Notes: generated by a model not told the origin, from the sequence alone. A DNA stretch of 64,000 nucleotides from Pseudomonas sp. MH9.2 (GCF_034353875.1 NZ_CP133784.1:372001-436000); one strand, 5' to 3'. Positions 1 through 9,806 are shown, counted from the first letter of the stretch. Program-made: numbers and translations.

Positions 1-187
1 TCGCGATTAGGTGCGAACAATGCCCCCCATAAAAGCTGATTTTTTTGTTTTCTGCAGCCAGATTTGCGCCACACCGGCGCAGCAGAATCAATGACATGCA
101 TGTCGACTATTAATAGCCACTGATAGTGTTCCCGGTAAAGCCCGGATAAAGTTCATGGCATTAAAGGTTCATAAGGCGAGGTTCGAA

Positions 188-1210
188 ATGTCCCGCACGA
201 TCCGTTTTCATCAGTTTGGTCCAGCCGAGGTCCTCAAGCTTGAGGAGCACCCTGCTGCGCTGCCAGCACCCGGTGAGGTGCAAGTGCGCGTAGAAGCGAT
301 TGGTATCAGCTGGTATGACGTGCTCTGGCGGCAAAATCTGGCGCCATCGCACGCTCGGCTGCCCGCCGGCATGGGTCATGAAATGGCCGGTGTGGTGTCG
401 GCAGTAGGCGAAGGGGTTGATGATTTGGCCGTGGGTGACAAGGTCGCCAGTTTTCCTGCGGTCAGTCCCAATGAATACCCGGTGTATGGCGAATTGATTG
501 TGCTGCCACGCCTGGCCTTGACCCGTTATCCGGATGTGCTGAGCCCGATTGAAGCATGCGTTCATTACACGCCACTGCTGATGGCTTACTTTGCGTACAT
601 CGACCTGGCACACATCAAGCCAGGGCAGACCGCGCTGGTAACCGACGCCAGTCACTGTGCCGGTCCGGCATTCGTGCAATTGGGTAAAGCCCTGGGTGCA
701 AAGGTCATTGCTGCGACCAAATCTGCTGAACAGCGTGATTACCTGCTGTCGCTGGGCGCGGACAAAGTCATCGTCACGGAGGAACAGGACCTGTTGATGT
801 CCGTCAACAAGTACACCGACAACCGGGGTGCCGATGTGGTGCTCGATGGTTTGGGGGGGCCGCAGATGTCGATCCTCGGCGATGTTCTGGCTCCGCGTGG
901 CAGCTTGGTACTTTACGGTTTACAGGGCGGGAATCAGACGCCATTCCCGGCGTGTGCAGCGTTCCAGAAAAACATTCAGTTCTTTGTACATTGCCTGGGC
1001 AACTTCACCGGCAAGCCGGAGCTGGGCATCACTCAGGACGAAGCCGCCGTGCAGCGGGCGTTGCGTGACATCAACCAGCTCACGGCTGATCGGGTTTTGC
1101 TGCCGCAGCCTACGCGGGTATTTCCCTTTGCCGAGGTTGTTCAGGCTCATCGTTACATGGACGGTTGTCCCATCGGCGGTCGTGCCGTGCTGCACATCGA
1201 ACAGGTTTAA
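188..1210 (+). CDS. Zinc-type/quinone-type MDR alcohol dehydrogenase family protein
   Basis: A 340-residue medium-chain dehydrogenase/reductase that should use NAD(P)H on a carbonyl or alcohol substrate; the substrate is unknown. The N-terminal GroES-like domain carries GHEMAGVVSAVGEGV near residue 70 and the Rossmann half reads ADVVLDGLGGPQ near residue 215. The full zinc-ligand set of true alcohol dehydrogenases is not obvious, so a quinone-oxidoreductase-like enzyme is possible. The frame opens 11 codons earlier at 155, but I chose the ATG at 188 because AAGGCGAGG lies just before it and the protein then starts with the usual SRTIRFHQFG. It stands alone; the downstream gene begins about 460 bases later. 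Confidence 0.85.
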   Translation: MSRTIRFHQFGPAEVLKLEEHPAALPAPGEVQVRVEAIGISWYDVLWRQNLAPSHARLPAGMGHEMAGVVSAVGEGVDDLAVGDKVASFPAVSPNEYPVYGELIVLPRLALTRYPDVLSPIEACVHYTPLLMAYFAYIDLAHIKPGQTALVTDASHCAGPAFVQLGKALGAKVIAATKSAEQRDYLLSLGADKVIVTEEQDLLMSVNKYTDNRGADVVLDGLGGPQMSILGDVLAPRGSLVLYGLQGGNQTPFPACAAFQKNIQFFVHCLGNFTGKPELGITQDEAAVQRALRDINQLTADRVLLPQPTRVFPFAEVVQAHRYMDGCPIGGRAVLHIEQV

Positions 1211-1670
1211 ATACGGACGTTTATCAACGCCACTGTGCGGGCGCCTCTCAGAGAGTGGTTGCCCTTAAGCGTTCGAACGCGTCACTGGGTAAAAATTGAA
1301 GTCTTCCCGTGACGCAAGAGGGTTTTTTTTGTTGTACCTGCTGCACACCCGGTAACGAAGTAACTTCTTGTATCACTGTGCCGTACGTTTAATGCGCTAC
1401 AACCCATCGTTATAAAATATATACACGCCGTTTAGTGTCGTTTAAATAACGCGCGTCAATCCTGCAACTGTAGATTCGACCTACAATGCACGCGTACTCA
1501 GTGGGCTCGGTAATTGCCGGTACATCACTGAAGTATTAAACACGTGTGTTTGTTATTTAGTCGCGTTTGTCAGCCTCTGAACTGCGCTGCTTTTTACTGC
1601 GTATCTGTACCTTGCAAACACCTTGGAGACATTGATAATACGTCGGTAATTATTGCTCAGGGAATGAGTC
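1211..1670. other. Intergenic region upstream of the peptide/PP-loop unit
   Basis: About 460 bases without a convincing gene. It holds an AT-rich stretch at about 1410-1424 that could be a promoter -10 region, and a short dyad at 1469-1485 (TGTAG, 7-base spacer, CTACA). Both lie ahead of the 1671 peptide gene, so this is a reasonable place for the MocR-type regulator encoded at 3407 to bind. That role is inference; no consensus was matched. Confidence 0.35.
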
Positions 1671-1805
1671 ATGGTCGAACAACAATATTTTTCCAGCCCT
1701 TCATCGAATCAACGGCCTCAGGCCGACAGCTGGGCGGGCGTGCTTATCAGTCCACTCCGAGGGGCTGCCGATGTGGTTATTCGTCTGTCAGGTGCCGCGC
1801 TATGA
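1671..1805 (+). CDS. 44-residue peptide gene translationally coupled to a PP-loop ATPase
   Basis: A 45-codon frame with ATG at 1671, AGGGA 7 bases upstream, and a TGA stop (1803-1805) that overlaps the ATG (1802) of the next gene as ATGA. The peptide has a polar Ser/Gln/Pro-rich first half (MVEQQYFSSPSS...) and a more hydrophobic end (...VVIRLSGAAL). It has one Trp and one Tyr and no Cys. I do not recognise the family. Size, coupling and a neighbouring ATP-pyrophosphatase-like enzyme are what one expects of a modified-peptide precursor, but it could equally be a small subunit or a leader peptide that couples translation. The longer frame 1544-3298 also reads through this region in another phase. 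Confidence 0.55.
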   Translation: MVEQQYFSSPSSNQRPQADSWAGVLISPLRGAADVVIRLSGAAL

Positions 1806-3298
1806 GTTCTATCCATGAGCAGGCAATGAATTATGTTTACCAACAAGTATTGCAGCGCGTACTCAGTTACTTCACCCGCGCCGAGCGAACAGCGCTTCAG
1901 TTACTGATCCAGCGTTTGATCGTGGCGGCCGGGGGAATTGAACGCATCGGAAGTTTCAAAGTAATGATCGCGTTCGGCGGCGGTAAAGACAGCGCCTACA
2001 CCGTTGCTTTTATGCGGGCTGCGCAATTGAGTATCGCGGGCAGGTCGCCAGCTACCTTCAACTTGCGAGTCGCCACCCTGCGCCACGCAGGTATAACGTC
2101 GGCCGTGATGGGTAATATCCATCGCAGTTATTCGGCGTTGTTTCTCTATGACGACCCGCGCGTAGAAGTGTTGATGGTCGATCAACAACAGATTCGACCC
2201 TTTCGCGTGGACTTGCCGTTTTCCACGGCGGGGCGTGAGTGCAACCGCTCGGACATGTTATTGACGGGGCATATGACCGCGGGTGACGCTCGTGCGACGT
2301 TCTGCAATAGCTGTTACTTGGGGCTGGGCGATTTTTTTGCGCGCGCGGCGTGTTGGGGTACGGGTATCGATGCGTTAGTCAGCGGAGACTCACGCAAAGA
2401 GCAAAAGCAATACGCGGCATGGGTCATGCGCCTTGCCGAAGGCTTGGAGGTCCCTGCCTCGGACTGGAGAAATCAGAGTTTCAATGGTGTGCTCAAGACG
2501 CTGAACAGTGTCGGTCATGCTTACTATCGCGAGCTGTATGAAGAAGGCGCCGAGCCTGCGGGTCGCCTCGTGGCGTACCCTAATAAATCCGTTGTCCCTG
2601 CATTCATTACTATCTTCGATCTGGTCAGTTGCAAAGCGGATGATCATTGGCCTTTGCTGACCGATTTCCTGGGGTTCCAGTTCGATGACCTTGCGTTCAG
2701 CTTCAGCGAATCCGATTGCGCCAATCCAATGCTGATGGCGCATATGCGTGGCTTGCAGGCTCACTATGTACGCGGTCGTAGCTACCAAGAAGGGATTGCC
2801 GAATACCTGGAGGTTGCAAAGGGGTTGATGTGCAAGAAGCAAATGCCCGAGCGCTTGATTGAACAGGCCATGGCGGCCTATGACGGCAATCAAAACATCG
2901 AAGGACGCCGTGCACTTGCATCGGCGCACGCACAGGAGGCATTCGGCCTGAATGACGCGCAGTTGGTGTGCCTGTTGTTCGCCCCGTTCGTGGATTCAGG
3001 TCGCGCCCTGGAAGCATTCCTGCGCCGTTGTCATCCGGGAATGCTGGTCGCGTTGCCTGACTTGCACAAAGCGTTAATGGGCCTGCAAGTCCCAGAGCAA
3101 GTCCTGCAATGGCTGATCGATATCAGTGGGTTGAGCAAAGTCGGCTTGCAAAGCCTTTACCGTAAAAAAAGGGTGGATTTCGGCGATCAGACATCGCTGA
3201 TCGCCAGGGTCCGCGCCAGTGACCCCGATAAGCGCAGCATTGTGACGGTCGACCCGAAAACGGGCGAGGCCACGGCCGAAATAGTATCTGGGCGCTAA
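1802..3298 (+). CDS. PP-loop (N-type ATP pyrophosphatase) superfamily protein of unknown function
   Basis: A 498-residue protein with a PP-loop signature MIAFGGGKDSAYT (GGGKDS at about residues 59-64), the ATP-pyrophosphate-binding motif of QueC, TtcA, ThiI and WbpG-type enzymes. A CNSC pair (Cys168, Cys171) and SGDSRKEQKQY near residue 194 resemble the zinc-cysteine and substrate regions of that superfamily. The roughly 200 C-terminal residues are helical-looking and unassigned. Such enzymes adenylate a carbonyl oxygen and then add sulfur or nitrogen; the target here is unknown. I took the ATG at 1802 over the upstream starts at 1544 and 1664 because it overlaps the peptide gene stop and the peptide gene has its own ribosome site. 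A MocR-type regulator follows after 108 bases. Confidence 0.75.
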   Translation: MSSIHEQAMNYVYQQVLQRVLSYFTRAERTALQLLIQRLIVAAGGIERIGSFKVMIAFGGGKDSAYTVAFMRAAQLSIAGRSPATFNLRVATLRHAGITSAVMGNIHRSYSALFLYDDPRVEVLMVDQQQIRPFRVDLPFSTAGRECNRSDMLLTGHMTAGDARATFCNSCYLGLGDFFARAACWGTGIDALVSGDSRKEQKQYAAWVMRLAEGLEVPASDWRNQSFNGVLKTLNSVGHAYYRELYEEGAEPAGRLVAYPNKSVVPAFITIFDLVSCKADDHWPLLTDFLGFQFDDLAFSFSESDCANPMLMAHMRGLQAHYVRGRSYQEGIAEYLEVAKGLMCKKQMPERLIEQAMAAYDGNQNIEGRRALASAHAQEAFGLNDAQLVCLLFAPFVDSGRALEAFLRRCHPGMLVALPDLHKALMGLQVPEQVLQWLIDISGLSKVGLQSLYRKKRVDFGDQTSLIARVRASDPDKRSIVTVDPKTGEATAEIVSGR

Positions 3299-3406
3299 GC
3301 GTGATCCTCATGCCGGCAGCGACTCCCGGAGATTGACAGGCGGAAGTTGCTGCGGGCCCGCGCATGTTCTCTGGGGCGGCGATTACGCATAGACGGGGTA
3401 CAGCTT

Positions 3407-4804
3407 ATGAAAAACAGCGCTTCCAACTTTGCTTATCAGGCCGTGTATTGCTACCTCAACCAGCTGATTGGTGAGGTTAACAGCGGTTCCACGACCAAAT
3501 TACCGTCATTGCGCGACCTGGCCAAGCGTTTGAAGGTGTCCATATCGACCGTTCAGTACGCCTATTGCTTGCTGGAAAAAGAGGGCCGGATCCGCTCCGT
3601 ACCCAAATCTGGCTATTTTGCGTTGCCCTGTCTGATGCCATGTCCCAATGGACAACATGGCGAAGACCTCCTGGAAAAGCTTTACGCCAATGCTCGTCGT
3701 CCGGGTATGTTCGTGCTCAGCGATGATGAGCCGACGATGCTGTCATCGCTCGAAAATCCATTGCTGATGCTCGAACGCGAACTGATTCGTCATTACCCGC
3801 GTCAGCTCAACCTGCAGTTCCAGCCCTTTGGGGTACTGGAGTTACGCACGGCGCTGGCCGCACGTTACACCTCCTGTGCGCAGCATTGCTGGCACCCTGA
3901 CAATGTCTATGTCGGGGCGGATTTGCGTGGGGTGCTGAAAATAGTCCTTGATGCACTGGGGCTTCGGGGCGGTACGGTGCTGGTGGAGTCGCCTTGCTCC
4001 TGGACTATCTTGCGCTTGCTGCAATCGTTCGATATCCGCGTGATCGAGATGCCACTAGACAATAGCGGTTGCGTGGACCTGCCTTGGTTCGACCAAACAA
4101 TGCTTCAGGAGGACATTGGTCTGGCGGTCCTGCCGTCAGTGCCTTGTTCGACACAAGGCAGCTTGATGCAATTGGAAAACCGTCAACAGCTCGCCCGTCG
4201 ACTGAACCTGAATGGCATTTGGGTTCTGGAAAACGACAGCCTCGGCGAACTCTGCTTCGAGCCGCCGGTGGGCCGATTGCGTGACTGGATCAACCCCGAG
4301 CGCTTGTTAGTGTTTTCCGCCTTCGACAAGATCATCGGACCTGAAGCACCTTATGGGTATTTGCTGTGCAAGCATTTCAGTGCTGAGTTGCAACGGCACT
4401 TTCTGGTGCGCTCCTTCTGCCTGCCACCCATTCGCCAAAAAGCCATTGCGCGGCTTTACAGCTCTGGACGCATCGATCAACACATCACCGGACTGCGGCG
4501 CCTGTTGGAGGATCGCATGCTGACCCTGGCCAGCCTGCTGCATGAGCGTGCGGGGGCCAGCTTGCGTTTTAACCTGCCCGGAGGCGGTGCTGCCATTTGG
4601 GCCGAATGCGTTCGGCCGGTGAACATGCGCCGCGTGTTTGACCGCCTGCTCAAGCGGCGGATTTTTATCGCGCCCGGTGAAATATTCAGCCTGCAGGGCT
4701 TGCATCAGCAAAACCTGCGGATCAGCTTCGCCTTCGATTGGAATCAGGACATTGGCACGGCGCTCAACACGCTGGACGACCTGTTGCGTCAGGAGAGGCT
4801 GTAG
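3407..4804 (+). CDS. MocR-type transcriptional regulator (GntR HTH plus aminotransferase-like domain)
   Basis: A 465-residue regulator with a GntR winged helix over residues 7-70 (LPSLRDLAKRLKVSISTVQ) and a fold-type I aminotransferase-like domain. The segment FSAFDKIIGPEAPYGY carries a lysine at about residue 308 where MocR/PdxR proteins bind pyridoxal phosphate. MocR proteins usually control an adjacent gene set in response to an amine, amino acid or PLP. I chose the ATG at 3407 over the frame start at 3347 because the homologous HTH begins right after it. Codirectional placement behind the peptide/PP-loop pair suggests it regulates them, but its own target is not shown by the sequence. Confidence 0.85.
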   Translation: MKNSASNFAYQAVYCYLNQLIGEVNSGSTTKLPSLRDLAKRLKVSISTVQYAYCLLEKEGRIRSVPKSGYFALPCLMPCPNGQHGEDLLEKLYANARRPGMFVLSDDEPTMLSSLENPLLMLERELIRHYPRQLNLQFQPFGVLELRTALAARYTSCAQHCWHPDNVYVGADLRGVLKIVLDALGLRGGTVLVESPCSWTILRLLQSFDIRVIEMPLDNSGCVDLPWFDQTMLQEDIGLAVLPSVPCSTQGSLMQLENRQQLARRLNLNGIWVLENDSLGELCFEPPVGRLRDWINPERLLVFSAFDKIIGPEAPYGYLLCKHFSAELQRHFLVRSFCLPPIRQKAIARLYSSGRIDQHITGLRRLLEDRMLTLASLLHERAGASLRFNLPGGGAAIWAECVRPVNMRRVFDRLLKRRIFIAPGEIFSLQGLHQQNLRISFAFDWNQDIGTALNTLDDLLRQERL

Positions 4805-4917
4805 TCCCATAGCCGTCCGTGCCCGGCCACTGATCCAATTGTATTTGCCAGCGCCGGGCCATAGCTGGTATCTGTATGCCCATCCAGTACCGGTGCTAAA
4901 ACGGCTTTTCCTCTCCA

Positions 4918-7209
4918 GTGACACTCGATCCTATCCATAACGCCAACGTTGATGACTCCAGCTATGGGGTGGCCGTGCGTGCCTTGTGCGAATTCACGGC
5001 CAAGGCGGGCGACCTCGATTTGCGTTTCACCCCGACGCCTACGGCACTGGAAGGCATGGCCGGACACCGCACGGTGGTTGCCCGACGCGGCGAGGCCTAT
5101 CAAGCCGAAGTCCCACTCAGCGGTGACTACCTGCAACTCAAGGTTCGGGGCAGGGCGGACGGTTACGATCCGGTACTTAACCAACTTGAAGAAGTAAAAA
5201 CCTACCGAGGCGACTTGAGTGCGATGCCGGCGAACCACCGGCAATTGCACTGGGCGCAAGCAAAAATCTATGGCTGGCTGCTCTGTCAGCAGATGAAGCT
5301 GGGCGAAGTCACGCTGGCGTTGGTCTATTTCAATATCGTCAGCGAGCAGGAAACGTTGTTTCGCGAACGCTATACGGCAAACGCGCTTCACGTTTTTTTC
5401 AACGAGCAATGTGCGATTTTTCTGCGCTGGGCCCAGCAGGAACTGGCTCACACCCATGCCCGCAATCAGGCCTTGGGCGCGCTGGCGTTCCCTCATCCGA
5501 GTTTTCGCACAGGCCAGCGAACGCTGGCAGAGTCGGTTTATAAAGCGGTCAGCACCGGCTGTTGTCTGATGGCTCAAGCGCCGACGGGTATCGGCAAAAC
5601 GGTGGGCACACTGTTTCCAATGCTCAAGGCCGTCCCTGGGCAAAAACTCGACAAAGTGTTCTTCCTCACGGCCAAGACCCCAGGGCGCAAGCTGGCACTG
5701 GACGCCTTGAGTGTCATTCGCCGCAGCGCACCGGATCTGGCCCTGCGCGTGCTGGAAATGGTGGCCCGGGAAAAAGCCTGCGAACACCCTGACAAAGCGT
5801 GCAACGGCGACTCCTGCCCTCTGGCCAAGGGCTTCTATGATCGTTTACCGGCAGCACGCAACGCCGCAATGGACAAACCATGGCTCGATCAAGCCGGCGT
5901 GCGTGAAGTCGCCCGTCAACATCAGGTTTGCCCGTATTACTTGAGCCAGGAACTGGCGCGCTGGGCCGACGTGGTGATCGCTGATTACAACTATTACTTC
6001 GATCTCAGCGCCTTGCTGTTCGGCCTCAGCCAGTTCAACCAGTGGCGCGTGGCGGTGTTGGTGGACGAGGCGCACAACATGGTCGAGCGCACGCGGCAGA
6101 TGTACAGCGCCAGCCTAGACCAGCAGAACCTGAACACCCTTCGCGACGGTGCACCTGAGGCGCTGAAGAAGTCCCTGCAACGGCTCAACCGCGAATGGAA
6201 TGCGTTGCACAAGGATCAGGTGCTCGATTATCAAGCCTATCCCGTGACACCTGCGCGGTTTTTGCAAAGCTTGAATGTGTGTGTGACCGCGATTGGCGAC
6301 TATTTCAATGAGCATCCCCACGCCGTCGATGGCGCATTGCAGAGTTTCTACTTTGAAGCGATCCAGTTCGCGCGGATCGCCGAGTTGTTTGATGAACATT
6401 TTGTGTTCGATATCAACAAGCGCGAACGGGGTGGAAAGCGCAGCCTGTCGCGGTTGAGCCTGCGCAACGTGGTGCCAGCCGGCTTCGTCCGCCCACGTCT
6501 GACGGCAGCGTGCAGCACCGTACTGTTTTCCGCGACCTTGAATCCCCGCCGTTACTACGCTGATCTGCTCGGTCTGCCAGGTAATACCGCGTGGGTCGAT
6601 ATCGAGTCGCCGTTCTCCCGGGAACAGCTGGACGTGCGCATCATCAGTCAGATATCTACCCGATTCACCCATCGACAGGCATCACTGGCACCTATCGTCG
6701 AATTGATGGCCTCGCAATTTCAGGCGCAACCCGGCAATTACTTGGCCTTCTTCAGCAGTTTCGACTATCTACAACAGGTCGCTGAGCTGCTGCATCAGCT
6801 GCATCCACAGGTTCCGTTGTGGCAGCAATCACGCGGCATGACTGAAAGCGAGCGGCAGGCGTTTCTCGATCAGTTCACCTTGAGCAGCCAGGGCATCGGA
6901 TTTGCCGTGTTGGGTGGGGCTTTTGGCGAAGGCATCGACTTGCCGGGCGCTCGATTGATCGGTGCGTTTATCGCCACCCTGGGCCTGGCTCAATTGAATC
7001 CAGTGAATGAGCAGCTCAAACAACGAATGGCTGCGCTGTTCGGCGCCGGATACGACTACACCTATCTATATCCCGGCGTACAAAAAGTCGTACAAGCTGC
7101 GGGCCGGGTCATTCGAGGTCAGGATGATCGTGGGGTAGTGATGCTGATCGACGACCGTTTCGCCGAGCGCAAGGTGCAAAATTTGCTACCTGCCTGGTGG
7201 CAGCTGTAA
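4918..7209 (+). CDS. XPD/DinG-like iron-sulfur helicase with N-terminal PD-(D/E)XK-like domain
   Basis: A 763-residue superfamily 2 DNA helicase. Residues 1-200 contain GRADGYD followed by EEVK (about 90-93), the Asp...Glu-x-Lys pattern of PD-(D/E)XK nucleases. Walker A is APTGIGKT near residue 220, and the four cysteines that hold a 4Fe-4S cluster in XPD-type helicases lie between about 286 and 338 (ending VCPYY). The DEAH box is VDEAHNM near 381 and motif VI is QAAGRVIRG. It probably acts in DNA repair or unwinds damaged or structured DNA. The start is uncertain: GTG 4918 has no clear ribosome site, and similarity to the family seems to begin near residue 14. I see no VRR-NUC nuclease gene beside it, though I recall such neighbours in pseudomonads. 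Confidence 0.88.
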   Translation: MTLDPIHNANVDDSSYGVAVRALCEFTAKAGDLDLRFTPTPTALEGMAGHRTVVARRGEAYQAEVPLSGDYLQLKVRGRADGYDPVLNQLEEVKTYRGDLSAMPANHRQLHWAQAKIYGWLLCQQMKLGEVTLALVYFNIVSEQETLFRERYTANALHVFFNEQCAIFLRWAQQELAHTHARNQALGALAFPHPSFRTGQRTLAESVYKAVSTGCCLMAQAPTGIGKTVGTLFPMLKAVPGQKLDKVFFLTAKTPGRKLALDALSVIRRSAPDLALRVLEMVAREKACEHPDKACNGDSCPLAKGFYDRLPAARNAAMDKPWLDQAGVREVARQHQVCPYYLSQELARWADVVIADYNYYFDLSALLFGLSQFNQWRVAVLVDEAHNMVERTRQMYSASLDQQNLNTLRDGAPEALKKSLQRLNREWNALHKDQVLDYQAYPVTPARFLQSLNVCVTAIGDYFNEHPHAVDGALQSFYFEAIQFARIAELFDEHFVFDINKRERGGKRSLSRLSLRNVVPAGFVRPRLTAACSTVLFSATLNPRRYYADLLGLPGNTAWVDIESPFSREQLDVRIISQISTRFTHRQASLAPIVELMASQFQAQPGNYLAFFSSFDYLQQVAELLHQLHPQVPLWQQSRGMTESERQAFLDQFTLSSQGIGFAVLGGAFGEGIDLPGARLIGAFIATLGLAQLNPVNEQLKQRMAALFGAGYDYTYLYPGVQKVVQAAGRVIRGQDDRGVVMLIDDRFAERKVQNLLPAWWQL

Positions 7210-7353
7210 AACGTTCAAGGCCTGACGGATAGATAGCTTAGCGTAGCGGTCAAACTGCCAGTAAACTGCCGCCTCATAGCTCCCCTGCATCTGTCGGGGT
7301 GTTGCACACAGAACTTGTTCTTTTTTGTCTTCTTCCCTCCATGGAGGTTTCGT

Positions 7354-9000
7354 ATGAGTCTCAGTCCATTTGCTGGCAAACCAGCGCCAGCAGAACTCTT
7401 GGTTGATCTTCCGCGACTGGTAACGGCCTATTACACCGGCCAACCTGACGCATCGGTTTCCACCCAGCGCGTTTCGTTTGGCACGTCGGGTCACCGTGGC
7501 AGTTCTTTTGAGCTGAGCTTCAACGAATGGCATGTTCTGGCCATCAGTCAGGCTATCTGCCTGTACCGTCAGGTCAATGGCATTGACGGTCCGTTGTTCC
7601 TCGGCGCAGATACCCATGCCTTGTCGACACCGGCCAGTGTCACCGCGCTGGAAGTACTGGCGGCTAACGGCGTGCAGGTCATGATCGCCGAAAATGACGA
7701 ATACACACCCACGCCGGCGATTTCCCACGCCATTATTTGCTACAACCGAGGCCGCACTTCCGGCCTGGCCGACGGTATCGTTATCACCCCGTCGCACAAC
7801 CCGCCGGAAAGTGGTGGCTTTAAATATAACCCGCCCAATGGTGGCCCGGCAGATACCCACATCACCAAATGGATCGAGGCAAAAGCTAACGAGCTGTTGG
7901 CTGAGAAGGTGCTGGGCGTCACTCGTATGACCTATGAAAGGGCCTTGCGTGCAGACACCACCCACCGCCATGACTACCTCAATACGTATGTCGCTGACTT
8001 GAAAAACGTCATCGACATGGATGCTATTCGCGACGCAAATCTACGTCTGGGCGTTGACCCGCTGGGCGGAGCCGGGGTGCATTACTGGTCGGCGATCGGC
8101 GAGCATTACGGTCTGAACCTGGAAGTGGTCAATCAGCACGTCGACCCGACGTTCCGCTTCATGTGCGTGGATTGGGACGGTCGCATTCGGATGGACCCGT
8201 CTTCAAACTTCGCCATGCAGGGGTTGATCGGCCTTAAGGATCGCTTTCAAGTCGCATTCGCTTGCGACCCGGATCACGACCGTCACGGCATCGTCACCCC
8301 AACGGGTGGGCTGCTGGCACCGAACAATTATCTGGCGGTGTCCATCGATTACCTGTTTCAGAACCGTCCCCATTGGCGTGCCGATGCCGCCATTGGTAAA
8401 ACCGTGGTCAGCAGCGGCATGATTGATCGCGTGGCCAAACGCCTGGGCCGACGCCTGTATGAAGTGCCAGTGGGCTTCAAATGGTTCGCCGATGGCCTGT
8501 TCGATGGCTCCCTGGGTTTTGGGGGCGAAGAAAGTGCTGGCGCCTCATTCCTGCGTCGGGACGGCAGTGTCTGGACCACCGACAAGGACGGCCTGATCCC
8601 GGCATTGCTCGCCGCCGAGATCACCGCCCGTAAAGGCCGCGACCCTAGCGAAATCTATCAGGACCTGACCCGGGAACTGGGCGAACCGTTCTCCACTCGC
8701 GTGGAAGCCAAGGCTAACCCTGAGCAAAAAGCGCTGCTGAGCAAGTTGTCGCCCGATCAGGTTAAATCCACAGAGTTGGCCGGTGAAACGATCCAGAGCA
8801 TTCTCAGCCATGCACCAGGCAACGATCAGGCCATTGGCGGCTTGAAGGTCATGACCGAGAACGGCTGGTTCGCAGCACGTCCTTCGGGCACGGAAGACAT
8901 TTACAAGATCTACGCTGAGAGCTTTATCGGTGAAGACCACCTCAAGCGTCTGGTGGCAGAAGCGCAGGTGTTGGTAGATGCGGCCATCGCACCGAGATGA
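7354..9000 (+). CDS. pgm: Alpha-D-glucose phosphate-specific phosphoglucomutase
   Basis: A 548-residue phosphohexomutase that interconverts glucose-1-phosphate and glucose-6-phosphate in the cytoplasm, feeding glycogen, trehalose and envelope sugar synthesis. The phosphoserine loop is [11 protein letters not shown] (about residues 142-152), the metal loop is CDPDHDRHG, the sugar-binding loop is GEESAG, and the phosphate-binding loop near the end is [16 protein letters not shown]. The ATG at 7354 was chosen because TGGAGG lies 7 bases before it; the frame itself opens at 7315. It is monocistronic, convergent with the toxin-antitoxin pair. Confidence 0.95.
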   Translation: MSLSPFAGKPAPAELLVDLPRLVTAYYTGQPDASVSTQRVSFGTSGHRGSSFELSFNEWHVLAISQAICLYRQVNGIDGPLFLGADTHALSTPASVTALEVLAANGVQVMIAENDEYTPTPAISHAIICYNRGRTSGLADGIVITPSHNPPESGGFKYNPPNGGPADTHITKWIEAKANELLAEKVLGVTRMTYERALRADTTHRHDYLNTYVADLKNVIDMDAIRDANLRLGVDPLGGAGVHYWSAIGEHYGLNLEVVNQHVDPTFRFMCVDWDGRIRMDPSSNFAMQGLIGLKDRFQVAFACDPDHDRHGIVTPTGGLLAPNNYLAVSIDYLFQNRPHWRADAAIGKTVVSSGMIDRVAKRLGRRLYEVPVGFKWFADGLFDGSLGFGGEESAGASFLRRDGSVWTTDKDGLIPALLAAEITARKGRDPSEIYQDLTRELGEPFSTRVEAKANPEQKALLSKLSPDQVKSTELAGETIQSILSHAPGNDQAIGGLKVMTENGWFAARPSGTEDIYKIYAESFIGEDHLKRLVAEAQVLVDAAIAPR

Positions 9001-9128
9001 TTGGCAATTTATAAAGGAGGAGAGGGCGAGAGGAGGGTAGATCATGGCTGCCGCGCGGCGTTCTCAACATACGAATCAAAGGTCGATGTTCGAAGCGCGG
9101 TATAGACACCCCGGTCTCAAAGCGGCTA

Positions 9129-9806
9129 TCACAACTGAGTAATTTCGAAGAAGTACCCGATTTTTTGACTTCTGGCTTCCCAAACGTAGCGGATGTGTTT
9201 GCCCTGCACCGGTATGGATACCGCTGGAGGGCGGAAAGCGGCTATGCACTCATGCCCATTGGCGCGAACGCTGTTGTACAGGAGCCCCCATGATTTCTCC
9301 TCACGGAGCTTTTTGGCAAATGCTTGTGCGGGGCTATAGTTGGCAGGATCAGGGTCATGCAGGTGAGCAAAGCCTGCGCGAATATCGTGCATCGGCTTGA
9401 CGACCTTGTTCACGTAGGTGCGCATGGTCAGCTCGACATCCGGTTCATTGGTCGCAGCGAGGAATCGTTCCTGGTGGAAGCTGGTCTCGGCGATGGCTGC
9501 TCTTTGGCTGCTGGCCGCGTAGTAGATACCGAACGTTCCATCGGTGAACCGACTGATCTTTCCAATATGCGTGAACGCGGCCATAACAGGCGTTGAACCG
9601 TGTCCGGATACTCGGTCTTCAGGGGCTACCCGGCTGATAAGGCCCACTTCCTCGGCCAGTCGGTCATTGGTCAGAGACTCCAGTGCATACGACATTTGCA
9701 GCTCAGCAGGATCCAGGATGTCTTCGAAGAGGGTGATCGGCGGGAACGAACTGCTGATCACACGGTAAGCACTGTCCCACACGGGTATCTCCAACTTCTC
9801 AGCCAT
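9129..9806 (-). CDS. RES-domain toxin
   Basis: A 225-residue RES-family protein, the toxin half of a type II system. Characterised RES toxins degrade or modify NAD+ and stop growth. The family pattern is visible in RVSGHGSTPVMAAFTH near residue 65, GTFGIYYAASSQRAAIAET near 95 and the closing segment around WGLLYNSVRANGHECIAAF near 175; the last fits the conserved Arg/Tyr/Glu/Ser core of RES domains. Its start codon overlaps the antitoxin stop by one base (TAATG), so translation is coupled and the antitoxin is made first. Confidence 0.9.
   Translation of the reverse strand: MAEKLEIPVWDSAYRVISSSFPPITLFEDILDPAELQMSYALESLTNDRLAEEVGLISRVAPEDRVSGHGSTPVMAAFTHIGKISRFTDGTFGIYYAASSQRAAIAETSFHQERFLAATNEPDVELTMRTYVNKVVKPMHDIRAGFAHLHDPDPANYSPAQAFAKKLREEKSWGLLYNSVRANGHECIAAFRPPAVSIPVQGKHIRYVWEARSQKIGYFFEITQL

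Noticed and set aside
9044..9142. 32-codon frame after a very purine-rich ribosome-like site downstream of pgm
   Set aside because: The AAAGGAGGAGAGGG stretch looks striking but the product has no features and the frame runs into the 3' end of the toxin gene.
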